A DNA stretch of 64,000 nt from Leifsonia xyli. GTDB lineage: Bacteria > Actinomycetota > Actinomycetes > Actinomycetales > Microbacteriaceae. Under the pieces are notes generated by a model. The model did not search any database. It had not been told where the DNA came from and saw only the letters and a list, made by a program, of their open reading frames with translations. Of the stretch, positions 24,076 through 34,313 are shown one piece after another. Where the stretch lies: assembly GCA_003243275.1 (NCBI GenBank), contig QFQR01000006.1, positions 186,001 through 250,000 on the forward strand. Reading direction: 5' to 3'. Each line of letters opens with the position of its first letter. Position 1 is the first letter of the stretch. The translations under genes were made by a program, and so were the position numbers.

Positions 24076-26079
24076 ATGGGCGGGTTCCGACGACCAGAAC
24101 GGCCGATACGCGCGCGCGTGAGTCGAGCGCTGTTCCCCGCGGGGCTGCTCACGCTCACCGTGACAGCCGAGTCGGTCGATGGCCTGGTGCTCGTCGAACA
24201 TCACCTCAACGGCTTGCTTCGTGCGATGTCCGGGGGCGATCCTCCACTCCCGCATCTGCGGGGCGGCGATTCGCTTGACCTGTATGTCGCTGAGCGAGGT
24301 CGGCTTAGTGCTCTCGCCACATCCGGAGTTTCGTCGTCGCTGGTGCTGCAGATCGCACCGGGCGAGCCGCTGGCCGTCACGGTTACGTGGGAAGTTGTCG
24401 ATGGTGTTGCGCGCTCCGGCCGACTAGCGATCCTCTGGGCCTACGAAGCGTGGATACGAGGCGATTCCCCCCGTATTTATTGGGGAAGCGACGCGGCGAC
24501 ATTCGAGAAGTACATTCGCGACGGGGGAGCTCCAGTGCCCAGCGTGCTTCTGCACGCCGGAACCGCAGTGAAGCAACTCACTAAGAGAGACATACGGCTC
24601 CGCGTCGCGCACGAAAGCAGGGGGCTCGCGATGAATGGGAACGCATCACAGGTGCACGTCGACAGCCTCGAAGTCGAGGGATATCGGGGGTTCCGTGAGA
24701 AGCAACGGCTGAAACTCGCGCGCCCGGACGGGCGTGCCCCTGGTAGCGGGCTCACGATCGTAGTGGGGGCGAATAACGCAGGTAAATCGACGTTGTGGGA
24801 GTCGTTTGACGCGGTTGGCAGAAAGCTCAGGAGCGACGTCTCGTTCTCGGAGCGCCGGCGCAACCGCAACAGCGCCAACGGAATCGGAATCACGATGACC
24901 TATGTCGATGGGACTGCTTACACCGTAAGAAGCCAACACGCAAACACCAGCGAGACTCGGGGAGAGTGGGCGCCGTCGGAGCTGCCAGAAAGGGCCCGAG
25001 TAGAGATCATCGCGGTGCCATCGCGCAGGTATTTTCAGACCTCGTTCGGCAAGAACCTCGCGACAGAGCGCGACTGGATGAGCAACGGTCAGGACTTCTC
25101 GAGGAACCAACAGCGCGATGCGTTCACCGGGCGACTCTTCGCGCTTCAAGCAGATGAAGTACGAAGGGCCTCGTTCAATGAGCTGCTCGCCGAGGTGGTG
25201 GGCGAACCGCTTGAATGGTCGATAGACCTCGCTGAAGGGCAGTTCGGCTCTAACTACTACCTGAAGGTCGTCACGGCGCAAGGTGTCGACCACTCCAGTG
25301 AGGGGCTGGGTGACGGAATTGTGAGTCTGCTCTTCATTCTCGACGCGCTTCACGATTCGGATCAGCACTCTCTGATCGTGATCGACGAACCAGAACTGTC
25401 CCTTCATCCCCAGTTCGTGCGACGGCTTGCGGGCGTCATCGCACGCTTCTCCGCGAGCCGTCAGATCGTCGTATTCACGCACTCACCGATCCTCGTGTCG
25501 TGGGACGAAATAGAAGCGGGGGCGGAGATCGCTCGCGTGCACAAGGAAGGCCCGGACTCACAAATATCGCAAGTTGGCCGCCCCGTCATCGATGAGGTTG
25601 CGAAGGCTCGTGGTGGATGGAAGAACCCGCATGTGCTGGGCTCGGACGCGAACGAAGCGCTCTTTCTGGATGATGGCGTGGTGGTAGTTGAAGGCCAGGA
25701 AGACGCGGGGCTGCTTCGCACGGTCTTTGAGCAGGTTGACGTGCCCATGACAGGCACGGTCTTCGGGTGGGGGGCCGGAGGCGGAGATGGTGGTCCGCGA
25801 AGAATCATGGCACTCCTGGACGCACTCGGCTTCAAGAAGGTGGTCGCGCTTCTCGACGCGGACAAGCCCGGAGAAGTGGAAGCGATTCGAGAGCGGTTCC
25901 CGAACTACCTTGCGACAACCATCCCCGCGGACGACATTCGCGACAAGCCGGACGGCGTGCAGAGGTCAAAGCAGGGTCTCCTCGACGAGCGAGGGAAGAC
26001 GATCAAGAAGGCGCTTGTCGAACCGACGCGGGAGGTCTTGCTTTCGGTGTCGGAGTACCTTAAGCGCGACAAGAACTGA
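24076..26079 (+). CDS. OLD-family ATPase with TOPRIM nuclease domain and extra N-terminus
   Basis: The 667-residue protein has an SMC/ABC-like ATPase (residues about 195-500) with Walker A GANNAGKST near 231 and Walker B LIVIDEPELSLHP near 433. A C-terminal TOPRIM nuclease domain follows, with VVVVEGQEDAGLL near 534 (the conserved Glu) and VVALLDADKPGE near 591 (DxD). This is the class 1 OLD architecture, seen in phage P2 Old and Gabija GajA. About 195 residues precede the ATPase and match nothing I know, which is unusual. No UvrD-type partner (GajB) or reverse transcriptase lies nearby. The ribosome site is weak, so the ATG at 24076 is the least certain point. GC is visibly lower than in the flanking core genes. 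Confidence 0.85.
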   Translation: MGGFRRPERPIRARVSRALFPAGLLTLTVTAESVDGLVLVEHHLNGLLRAMSGGDPPLPHLRGGDSLDLYVAERGRLSALATSGVSSSLVLQIAPGEPLAVTVTWEVVDGVARSGRLAILWAYEAWIRGDSPRIYWGSDAATFEKYIRDGGAPVPSVLLHAGTAVKQLTKRDIRLRVAHESRGLAMNGNASQVHVDSLEVEGYRGFREKQRLKLARPDGRAPGSGLTIVVGANNAGKSTLWESFDAVGRKLRSDVSFSERRRNRNSANGIGITMTYVDGTAYTVRSQHANTSETRGEWAPSELPERARVEIIAVPSRRYFQTSFGKNLATERDWMSNGQDFSRNQQRDAFTGRLFALQADEVRRASFNELLAEVVGEPLEWSIDLAEGQFGSNYYLKVVTAQGVDHSSEGLGDGIVSLLFILDALHDSDQHSLIVIDEPELSLHPQFVRRLAGVIARFSASRQIVVFTHSPILVSWDEIEAGAEIARVHKEGPDSQISQVGRPVIDEVAKARGGWKNPHVLGSDANEALFLDDGVVVVEGQEDAGLLRTVFEQVDVPMTGTVFGWGAGGGDGGPRRIMALLDALGFKKVVALLDADKPGEVEAIRERFPNYLATTIPADDIRDKPDGVQRSKQGLLDERGKTIKKALVEPTREVLLSVSEYLKRDKN

Positions 26080-26330
26080 CGGCACGTTGGCCTAGCAAGC
26101 GACGATCGTTGAACCAGGAACGACAATGAACACCGAGGAACTACACCGCCGCAAGGCGTGTCACTAGTGAGTGCTGAGTGCGACACCGTCCCCGACAGCG
26201 AGCACCTGGAGATAGGCCGTAGTAGTGGCAGGCGCGGCTGCTCAGTTTCACACGAGGGCGATGACTGGAAAGACCCCGCACTGTCAGAATCCCGCTTTTG
26301 CTGCGGCGTATCTCCGCCCGAGGCGTGCAA
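26080..26330. other. Interval between OLD and helicase genes
   Basis: The 251 bases between two convergent island genes hold no supported gene. A short frame at 26127-26168 (MNTEELHRRKACH) has an AGGAACG upstream and may be the start of a lost gene. No clear terminator is visible. Confidence 0.4.
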
Positions 26331-29300
26331 TCACCGTCGGACAGGCGTGAGGGAGTTTTGGGCAATCGAGCCGCCCGCGACACTGCCCAAGAAGCTCGCC
26401 GAGAGGCCACGCGAGAGCGAATCGTGGAGCCGTTGATTGGAGTACGTGCGCAGGCACTGATAGCAGCTTGTCTCCTCGCCGCACTCACAGTCGTCGGAAA
26501 GCCGCAGCGCTCCCGCGACGACCGACGCAATGTTTTGTGCGATCAGTTCGGCATAGCCGGCGCCTCCCGGCACCGCGTCTACGAGCACGATCGCGGCCGC
26601 GCCACCGACAATCCCGCCGTCGACCTGGCCGTCGATGTCTTCGCGCGCTATTTGCAGCGCCTCCGAAGCGCCTTGAATGATCGCTTGGAGGACCGAGTTG
26701 GCCGTGGAGAGTCGTTCACCTGAGCTCGTGCCTGGCCACGGGCCCTCGAACGCGAGCCGAACAACGTCGGTCTCGTACCTGTGTGCTAGGGAGTAGGTAG
26801 TGAAGCCGCCGCCGCAGGGCTTCTGAGTGCGCACATTGAGGTGTGTAGCCGGAGTCTTCTCGTATCCAGGGACGCCTGCACCGCAGAATCGGCAGATCTT
26901 GAATCCCCGCCGTTGCGGGCCATAGTTGATGCGCACGAGACGCGCGCGTTCTTGCACTTCAAAGGCGACGCTGTGAACGCGCCCGCTCGCTTCAGCCCTT
27001 GTCGCACCGTGTTTGACCACAAACGTGTCGCCTTGCCAACTGGTGCGCGGCGGCGAGTCCTGTGGCGAGTCATGCTTCGCTTGTGTGACGAATCCGAACC
27101 GAGGTTCGATTTGAATGCGCGGGGGGTCAGAGGGTGTCTCTCCGCAGTCCGGGCAGGCACCGATTTCATCAGAGGGGCTTTCCCAGTACCGTCCGCAGTT
27201 CTCGCACACGGAATACCACTGCGGAACCCAGTCCTTGTTCTCGCGGCGGACGATGCCGGCCGACGTCCACAGTTTCCCGCCGGCGACGATTGATTGCCCG
27301 GGGGCGTACTCGAATATCGCCTGCGAGAGGTCGCGGCTGAGGTCGAGTTGCTCGCCACCCTCTACTCCGAAAGGCACTGTCATCGTGACTGTGTCAACCG
27401 GGAAGCCATACTTCGGAATGATGTTGTGGTTTGCGAGGAACCCGAGCAGCTCATCGGATTCAACGGTGTTCAGGATTTTCTGCATGAAGCTGGCTTTGCC
27501 GAACTTCTTGTCCGCTGCCGCGGCGTTCATGGCGTTCGTGTAGTAGGCGCGCGTGTCAGCAAACTCAGCCGTGACCGTTTCGAGAAGTTGACGCAGTTGC
27601 GTCGACCAGCCGTGCCATGTCGTCAGCGCTGTACCGCGAATCTTCACGGGGAGCACGGCCGCGACAGAATTCTCCACGCGAGGGATGGGCTTTTCGACCC
27701 ATTCTGCGAACCTCAGCGAGGCGGGACTACCCGCGCCATCCGCGCCGAAGAACGAACCGACATTCTTGTAGTACCTGCCGTGCTCTGCTTCCTCACGCAG
27801 GAATGCCGAGAGCGCGATGGACTGGACATGGCGCGCAGCAATGCGGTCATTGTCGATAGGGACGATGGGTGTGCGCACGCTACCGGCGATGATCGAGTCG
27901 GGCCTCGCGAAGGCCGTCAGGTCGTGTGACCGCCGCTGCGCGTACGTGAGCACCAGCGCCGCGCTCTCGGACCGACGCCCTGCACGCCCTGCACGCTGGA
28001 CGTAGTTGGAAACGGTCGGCGGCACGTTGCGCAGGACAACAGATTGCAGTTCTCCCACATCGACACCCAGCTCGAAGGTGGTCGAGCACGACAGCACATT
28101 CGTTTTTCCGTCGATGAACTCTTGCTGCACGAGCGCGGCTTGCTCTGTAGACCACTGAGCGGTGTGTTCTTTCGCCGTCAAGGGAATGGGGCGAGGCTCC
28201 CGATAGATCGTGCGGAAGTGATCTTCGTCTCGCGCCGCGTCAGGCAGTCGCCACGCCTCGAGGGTGCCTGCGCAACGGTAGGTCGGGCACATGCCGCGCA
28301 CGTTGTGGAAGCTGATCGAACGGCACCTTTCGCATCGCGAAATCTCAGTACCTGAGCTCGCGACCCGCATCTCGAAGGCGTCGGGAGCGAGCCTGATCAA
28401 TTGTCCCTGAGATGTCGCACCCGTATCTGCGGTGATCGTGAACCAGCGGGCGGTCGACGCACCACCTGCGGTAATTGCTTGGAGGATGCCCGCAAGAAAG
28501 GAGTCCGCGTCGGCGTCGCTGCCAAGGGCGATTAGCAGGCGCTTCAGGTAGTCCGATCGGGTGTTCGAGCCACGAGTGGGAACCCAGCTGAGTACCTTGC
28601 GTCGTGTGGTCGATCCGTGGGGTCGGAACGAGATGGCTCCCGTTCGCGGTTCGAATTCCGGTCCCGCGAGATTGACATTGGGTAGAGGTGCGACGGCCCC
28701 TTGTCGCCGCATTGTGTCGACGAGTATGTGCACGACCGACTCGATTTCGGATGGACTCAATCCGAGGTTGCTGAGGGGCGCGAGGGATGGAAACACCCCA
28801 AAGCTGCGCAGTCGCCACTCGGTGAGGCCGGTACCTTCCAGACTGTTGCGTCGATCGACGCTAGTCAGCTCAAGTTGGGTCCATGTGTTGGCCTGACGTT
28901 GTCGCTCCACCGCGGTGTCGGTCAACTCGAAGAAGTTGGCGGCTGAGGCGATTCCGTTGGCGAGCTTGGCGACGTCGCTCGCGGCGGGATGGGTTCCCTC
29001 TGTGCTCCCGGCTTGGGCTGCCGCATAGAGCACGCGTCGATGGGCGAGGCGCCCGTAGCTGGACTCGAGGTAGGGAGCAAAGAATGCGGCCTGTTGGCGA
29101 GAGTCCGAGAACGCGAGCAGTTTGCGCCCGGCGCCCGGAAGGTCGATCTGTGCTTCGTTGGTCGTGGCAGGAAGCTGGGGGTAGAGCGCAGTGACCAGCA
29201 CAGAAACGGAGGCGTCATTGCCGGACTCGAATCGACGGACGATACCCGAGCGTGAGGTGCCGCAATGGCTGCACCGCCGTGGCGAGCCGTTCGCAACCGG

Positions 29301-31022
29301 CGCCGGAGTGAGTGTCAGCAGCGATTCACCGGAGCATCCTGGCTGGCGGCAAGAGCCTCCCGGCTGCGCGGTCATCGTGCCGCACCTGGGACAGAGTCCC
29401 AGTTCGGATACCTTCTCGGTGCTCGCGTCATCGTCGTTCATCACTTCGACGTCCTCGTCAGTGTCGTCGATCTGGGTGAACGAGCCGAGGGCGTACCACC
29501 TGACGTTCCCCACGTCCCCGGTCTTCGGTGTGAGCATCCGCAGCCCCCCTTGTTGCTGAGGGGTGCCGAGTACGTGTACACCGCCGCAGTTCTGGCATGC
29601 CGCGATCTCAAACATTGCCCAACAGCAATCGGGGCACGACTCATGCCGCCCCAGGTGGGCGTGGTTGCCAGCTGGGTTCAGGCACGCGAACGCGCCCTCG
29701 GTGGCACGGGCGAGTAGGTGGTACCGCGCGGAGAGAACCGGCTCTCCATCGGTCGAAGTGATGCTCGTCGCGGTCGCGACAGCAGCGACAACTTGCTGCT
29801 GCGTAATGGGATCGAACTGGTTGAGCTGTTCGGTGATCGTCGCGACCGTCGAGGGTGATTCGCTCGCGAGTCGGCGAATGCTCGCGATCGTGTGTTCATC
29901 TGCGAGGGCCTGCGCAAGGGTCTCGCCGGTGGCGCCCAATGCGTGGGCGGCGTCCAGAAGTTGCTCTTTCGTGCCATCGATGAAGAGCTGCGGATCCAAC
30001 CGCCCCCAGGTCTCGGTCGCGGAGTAGGGCACCCGCTGCGCGGAGTGAACGTCGAGCCTCCCGGAGTGGCCATCACCGAAGGGCAAGCCGAAGAGGTCCT
30101 CTGCGAACCTACCTGCGGCAGCGGAATCGCCGCCCACGGTCGCACTCGTTGCGATGGCCTGAAGCCGGTCCTGAGCCCCGACGCGTTCCCGCAGCCGACG
30201 AAGGAGCAGGCCCACCTCGGCACCGATTGCGCCGTCGTATACGTGCGCCTCGTCAACCACGATGAAGTTCCATGAGCTGGATGAGCGGCCCTCGAAGAGT
30301 TCAATGTCACGAGGTCGAAGCAGCAGGTATTCAAGCATCGAGTAGTTGGTAAGCAACAGGTGTGGCGGTTCTTCGCGCATCTCCTCGCGACTGAGAATCT
30401 CGTTGGGCAACAGTGGCTCCCCAGGGAACTGCTCACGAAACGCGGTGAGTGCCTGATCGCGAGTTTCTTTGGTGTGACCGGTGTAGCGACCGAACGTGAG
30501 GTCGGTAGCACCCTTGAGCAGCTGGCGAAGGCGCTTCAACTGGTCGTTAGCAAGCGCGTTCATCGGATAGAGAAGTAGGGCTCGCACGCCGGGCCCGAGC
30601 GTTCCCGCAGCCTTCTCGCGGAGGAGGTGATCGATGATCGGCAGGAGGAACGATTCCGTCTTCCCCGAGCCTGTTCCTGTGGCGACGACAGCGTTTCGTC
30701 CTTCGCAAATGGCACGGATCGCACCCTCTTGATGCATGTAGAGCGGACGCTCGAGCGGGAAACCCGAGGCAGCGATCTCACCGAATGAAGTCGAGAAGAC
30801 GCCCTCGTTGATCAGGTCCCGGGCCGACGCGCCTCGAACGTATGGAGGTATCGCCTCGAGGAAAGGACCCTTCACAAGGCTGGACGATGCCTCTTCGGTG
30901 ATGGCTCTCGAAAGCGCGGCCGCGATTCGCGGGTCGTTCGGGACAATGAGTGACCGAAGGTAACGGCGATAGGCCTCCTCGACCTCTCGGCTCACTGAAA
31001 TCGGATCGATCGTCTGACTCAT
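26331..31022 (-). CDS. Giant DEAD/DEAH helicase-DUF1998 protein, DruE-like
   Basis: The 1563-residue protein is a superfamily 2 helicase with Walker A ATGTGSGKT (residues 114-122), a DEAH box VVDEAHVYDG near 254 and motif VI YVQRAGRAGRR near 1005. Several zinc ribbons interrupt the middle (CPDCCW; CQNCGG; CPRCGTM; CSHCGTS). The C-terminus is a DUF1998 domain with CECGEETSCYQCLRTYSNQR near 1507. This layout matches DruE of Druantia and, more loosely, MrfA-type helicases; DISARM splits the same parts into DrmA and DrmB. The ATG at 31022 overlaps the stop of the giant upstream gene, with GGGAGG upstream. It probably tracks along invading DNA, but the effector step is unknown. Confidence 0.88.
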   Translation of the reverse strand: MSQTIDPISVSREVEEAYRRYLRSLIVPNDPRIAAALSRAITEEASSSLVKGPFLEAIPPYVRGASARDLINEGVFSTSFGEIAASGFPLERPLYMHQEGAIRAICEGRNAVVATGTGSGKTESFLLPIIDHLLREKAAGTLGPGVRALLLYPMNALANDQLKRLRQLLKGATDLTFGRYTGHTKETRDQALTAFREQFPGEPLLPNEILSREEMREEPPHLLLTNYSMLEYLLLRPRDIELFEGRSSSSWNFIVVDEAHVYDGAIGAEVGLLLRRLRERVGAQDRLQAIATSATVGGDSAAAGRFAEDLFGLPFGDGHSGRLDVHSAQRVPYSATETWGRLDPQLFIDGTKEQLLDAAHALGATGETLAQALADEHTIASIRRLASESPSTVATITEQLNQFDPITQQQVVAAVATATSITSTDGEPVLSARYHLLARATEGAFACLNPAGNHAHLGRHESCPDCCWAMFEIAACQNCGGVHVLGTPQQQGGLRMLTPKTGDVGNVRWYALGSFTQIDDTDEDVEVMNDDDASTEKVSELGLCPRCGTMTAQPGGSCRQPGCSGESLLTLTPAPVANGSPRRCSHCGTSRSGIVRRFESGNDASVSVLVTALYPQLPATTNEAQIDLPGAGRKLLAFSDSRQQAAFFAPYLESSYGRLAHRRVLYAAAQAGSTEGTHPAASDVAKLANGIASAANFFELTDTAVERQRQANTWTQLELTSVDRRNSLEGTGLTEWRLRSFGVFPSLAPLSNLGLSPSEIESVVHILVDTMRRQGAVAPLPNVNLAGPEFEPRTGAISFRPHGSTTRRKVLSWVPTRGSNTRSDYLKRLLIALGSDADADSFLAGILQAITAGGASTARWFTITADTGATSQGQLIRLAPDAFEMRVASSGTEISRCERCRSISFHNVRGMCPTYRCAGTLEAWRLPDAARDEDHFRTIYREPRPIPLTAKEHTAQWSTEQAALVQQEFIDGKTNVLSCSTTFELGVDVGELQSVVLRNVPPTVSNYVQRAGRAGRRSESAALVLTYAQRRSHDLTAFARPDSIIAGSVRTPIVPIDNDRIAARHVQSIALSAFLREEAEHGRYYKNVGSFFGADGAGSPASLRFAEWVEKPIPRVENSVAAVLPVKIRGTALTTWHGWSTQLRQLLETVTAEFADTRAYYTNAMNAAAADKKFGKASFMQKILNTVESDELLGFLANHNIIPKYGFPVDTVTMTVPFGVEGGEQLDLSRDLSQAIFEYAPGQSIVAGGKLWTSAGIVRRENKDWVPQWYSVCENCGRYWESPSDEIGACPDCGETPSDPPRIQIEPRFGFVTQAKHDSPQDSPPRTSWQGDTFVVKHGATRAEASGRVHSVAFEVQERARLVRINYGPQRRGFKICRFCGAGVPGYEKTPATHLNVRTQKPCGGGFTTYSLAHRYETDVVRLAFEGPWPGTSSGERLSTANSVLQAIIQGASEALQIAREDIDGQVDGGIVGGAAAIVLVDAVPGGAGYAELIAQNIASVVAGALRLSDDCECGEETSCYQCLRTYSNQRLHDSLSRGLSASFLGSVAGGSIAQNSLTPVRR

Positions 31023-34000
31023 TTGATGTCCTCCCAGTGGGTGATCCAGAGTTCGGCCAGTGCGAGGTCCTGCTGGACGATCTTAGGGGCGGCCGCGGCC
31101 AGCTTCGCGTAGCCTTCGCGCACGTGCTCGTACATTCGCATGCTGTGTGATTTGCTGCGAGCTGCGGCGCGCGCGAGTAGCGCGAGGGCGAGCGACACGG
31201 CAGGGATGTCGCCCATTCCTTTACGAAAGACGCGAGCCTCGATTGGTGCGAGCGCACGCGGTCCGAGGTCGGCTACGAGGGCTCCACGGGCGAACTCGAG
31301 CAGCTCATCAGTGATCTCTTTCAACACCAGCAATCCGCGGTCTCCCCGAGCTTTGAGGAGCTCCTTGGTGGCTAGCACCCGTGAGTCTTGATCGAGCAGT
31401 GCTTTCGGCACGAGCGCTACCTCGTGCCACATCGCATTGAACTGTTCGTCTGGCATCTTCGCGATGACACTCGCGTTTTCATCAAACCTCCCCACTCGCG
31501 CGTGAGGATCGGTGCCTTCGTCCAGGATCTGGAGACCCTCGATTCCGACGGCACTCTCGATGTTGGCGCGGAAATCCGCAGCGGCGGATGAATGGATCTC
31601 GTCTGAGTCGGCGATGACGCCGAGCCCCGGCGCAAGAGACCACAGTTCGTCGGAAGATTCCCAGTCTTCGCGTGGGACCGTCACGACATCGCCCTCGACA
31701 AGCAGTCGGAGAAAGTCGTCGAGACTCGCGTTCGTCCGGAGGATCGCGGGCAGCACTGCCGACCTGTGCACGCGTACCGCTTCCGCGATCTCGGTCCGCA
31801 TGCGATCGGCAACCTCGGGGCGCTCCTCGTAGGGGAGCTGGGCGTAGAGCTGGAGAGCGATCGGCAATGAGTCCGAGTGGGACGGGCACGGCCCGACGCC
31901 AGCGAGCCACGCGCGGAAACCTCGTTCGTGGGGGTCGTCGCTCTCGACGAGAGTGCCGACCTTGACGCTGAAGGCGTTGCCTCCTGACTTGTCGGGGCGA
32001 GGAGGAGGAGAAGCCGGCACCCAGGGGTTATCCACGGCGAGCACGATGGTGGCACGGCCTTCGTTGCGGATCTCTTCGGCGAGTGCCACAGCGTTGGCCC
32101 CTGTGGGGACCTCAACGCGGTCAGGACCGTTCCAGCGTGCGAACTCGGGATATATGTAAGCGACTAGTCCGTCGACGTCGGCCTTGCCCTCTAGCCGCAA
32201 GTACCCGTCTTCGTCCACCGTGACGTTGGTTGCGAGGCGCCGAGGACGCACAAACGCGATGGGCGTGCTTCGCTCGTCGACGACAAGTCGGAGTTCCGCC
32301 GACGGGGACGATTCTAACGTCCCGGCGAGAACGGCGAGGTTGAAGCTGCGTGTAGGCCCCCATCCGCTGCCACTCTCGACTGTCTGAAGCACTTGGCCAT
32401 CGAGTACGGCGCAAACGAGCGCCGCACCTGCTCCCGATGGCACGCGCGCGCGGATGACTGCAGACCGCAGCCCTTCGGTGTCGATGAGCAAGGGGACGAA
32501 GGACTCGCCCTCTGAACCTTTGCCCGCAAAGCCGACAGCTTGGTATGGAATCTGCGCGGTGATGGGGAGCCTCGCTCTTCCGCGGTCGAGCGTCAGCCCG
32601 CCCGCAAGCTGAGTCGCCCCGAACGTGATTGTCTTTGTCGTTCCCGCCAGCTCATCCCGAACGATTACCGAGGCGTGTTCTAGTCCCGCACCGGACGCAG
32701 ACATCCAACGAAAGGGGGTCGTGGGTGCGGTTTCGAAGCCTTCGGCGACGGCGACCTTGATCGTGGCGCCGCGGCCAAGCGGGCCGCGGACTGTGACGAC
32801 GAAATCGCCGAGCACCACGTCGTCGGCAAACAGAGACACCTCGGCAAACTCGGCGGCCACGCTGTGGATTGACCGGAACAGCTCCGTTTCGTCCGGGCTG
32901 CTCACAACGACGGTCCATTGGATTTCACCGAGATGACCTGACGGGCCGGGCAGCATGAGCCGAGGCTTGGAGCGGAGGATCCTCTCGCCGGCCTTCGTCG
33001 TCAAATACGAATGATGGTCGTCGTTGCCCACGAGGTGGGGACGCTCAATGGTCGAGGTGTAGCGCCATACGCCATCAACCGACCGCAGTCGCACCTTGCT
33101 CAGCTTTGATGCGTCAACGAGGGCGAATGCCCATCCGGTCCACCCGTGCGGGGTGGAGCCGTGCTCCATCACGACGAGGTCTCCGGCGGCGTCGAGAGCG
33201 TCTTCCGGTGCCCCCGTGTTGTCGGCCGGGAAGGCGAGCCATACCGTTGACCTAGGGAGTGACGTTTGGGTCGGAATGAGCTGTCCGGATTCGCCGTCGA
33301 ACGCGAGCAGCGGATTCTCTGCTGATATGAGTGGAAGATCCCACGCCTGATCTCGTGACGATTCGGTCGAGACTCTCACATGGACCGTGGGTTGCGGGGA
33401 GCGGATCGGGACGGATCGGATTTCGATCGGGTCGTCGGGCCACGGAGCTTCTATCGCAATGCGCTTCGATTCCCCGCCCAACAACACGTGCCAGTTCACT
33501 GCTGAATCGATGACGTGCTCCACGGGTGGCAGCCGAAGTCGTACGCCGCTCTCCGAGCGATATGTGAAGAATGGGGTGATGTCGGCGGTCTTGCTGCGAC
33601 GTCCTGAGGGTCGTGCTGACTGGAACTCAAGTGTCGCGGCGATGGATTCTGCCATCGCCGCCGAGAGGCCGTGGGCGGTGTGAGGGTGATCGATCGTGAG
33701 AAGCACGCGGTCGATTAAATCCTCGGCGATTTCCCCACCCTGTGTGATGAACGTCCAAGTCGGCACATCGAATCCGCGGGTGACCGCGACGTGCTGAGAC
33801 ATCGACGACGCCCACCGGACGAACCCCGCCCCGTCGCCCGACGTGTGGCCGCTGTCCGATCGGAGCAGAACCCTGACCAGGTCAGGGATGCTCGAGAGAG
33901 GGACACCTGCGTGCATGAGAAACTCGCCGACATAGGTGCGTTTGGTGGTGAACCTCGACAGCCCCATGAGAGTGAGAGCCTTCTGGAAGGCCTTGCCCGT

Positions 34001-34300
34001 TTCTTGCTGACGATTCCCGTCGACGTTGAGACCGCGAGGCACCCGAGACCAGAAAGCTCCTGCGTCGTAGTGCTCGGAGGCGACTGCGCAGAGTCCGGCG
34101 GCGAGAATGGCGGGGTACTTAGCGAACAGCCGTGCACGACGAACCTCTGTGTAGCGTTCGATGTTGGACCCGAGGATCTTGAGCGCCTCGATTGCAAGAC
34201 CAGGGTCGATCGAGGCTTCTACGACGAGGCTAAGGCCAGAGAGCTGTCGTCGCCACGCGCGTTCAAGTTCATCGAACTCTTCTTCAGTGCTTATTGCCAC
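31019..34300 (-). CDS. Giant unrecognised protein coupled to the helicase, DruH-like
   Basis: This protein of about 1093 residues has no motif I can assign. The first 350 residues look helical. A long beta-rich middle follows (repeats of patterns such as TVHVRVSTESSRDQAWDLPL and VVSSPDETELFRSI), then a helical C-terminus (FNAMWHEVALVPKALLDQDS). It directly precedes the helicase-DUF1998 gene with a 4-base ATGA overlap. A large unknown protein plus DruE is the gene content of Druantia type III (druH, druE), so DruH is the best guess from context. I chose GTG 34300, with GAGAAG upstream. ATGs at 34384 and 34387 are in frame but would run back into the broken NERD gene. Confidence 0.78.
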   Translation of the reverse strand: MAISTEEEFDELERAWRRQLSGLSLVVEASIDPGLAIEALKILGSNIERYTEVRRARLFAKYPAILAAGLCAVASEHYDAGAFWSRVPRGLNVDGNRQQETGKAFQKALTLMGLSRFTTKRTYVGEFLMHAGVPLSSIPDLVRVLLRSDSGHTSGDGAGFVRWASSMSQHVAVTRGFDVPTWTFITQGGEIAEDLIDRVLLTIDHPHTAHGLSAAMAESIAATLEFQSARPSGRRSKTADITPFFTYRSESGVRLRLPPVEHVIDSAVNWHVLLGGESKRIAIEAPWPDDPIEIRSVPIRSPQPTVHVRVSTESSRDQAWDLPLISAENPLLAFDGESGQLIPTQTSLPRSTVWLAFPADNTGAPEDALDAAGDLVVMEHGSTPHGWTGWAFALVDASKLSKVRLRSVDGVWRYTSTIERPHLVGNDDHHSYLTTKAGERILRSKPRLMLPGPSGHLGEIQWTVVVSSPDETELFRSIHSVAAEFAEVSLFADDVVLGDFVVTVRGPLGRGATIKVAVAEGFETAPTTPFRWMSASGAGLEHASVIVRDELAGTTKTITFGATQLAGGLTLDRGRARLPITAQIPYQAVGFAGKGSEGESFVPLLIDTEGLRSAVIRARVPSGAGAALVCAVLDGQVLQTVESGSGWGPTRSFNLAVLAGTLESSPSAELRLVVDERSTPIAFVRPRRLATNVTVDEDGYLRLEGKADVDGLVAYIYPEFARWNGPDRVEVPTGANAVALAEEIRNEGRATIVLAVDNPWVPASPPPRPDKSGGNAFSVKVGTLVESDDPHERGFRAWLAGVGPCPSHSDSLPIALQLYAQLPYEERPEVADRMRTEIAEAVRVHRSAVLPAILRTNASLDDFLRLLVEGDVVTVPREDWESSDELWSLAPGLGVIADSDEIHSSAAADFRANIESAVGIEGLQILDEGTDPHARVGRFDENASVIAKMPDEQFNAMWHEVALVPKALLDQDSRVLATKELLKARGDRGLLVLKEITDELLEFARGALVADLGPRALAPIEARVFRKGMGDIPAVSLALALLARAAARSKSHSMRMYEHVREGYAKLAAAAPKIVQQDLALAELWITHWEDIK

Positions 34301-34313
34301 GGCGTCTGTCTTC

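Noticed and set aside
26127..26168. Thirteen-codon frame MNTEELHRRKACH with AGGAACG upstream
   Set aside because: Too short to support; may be the truncated start of a lost gene but nothing continues it.
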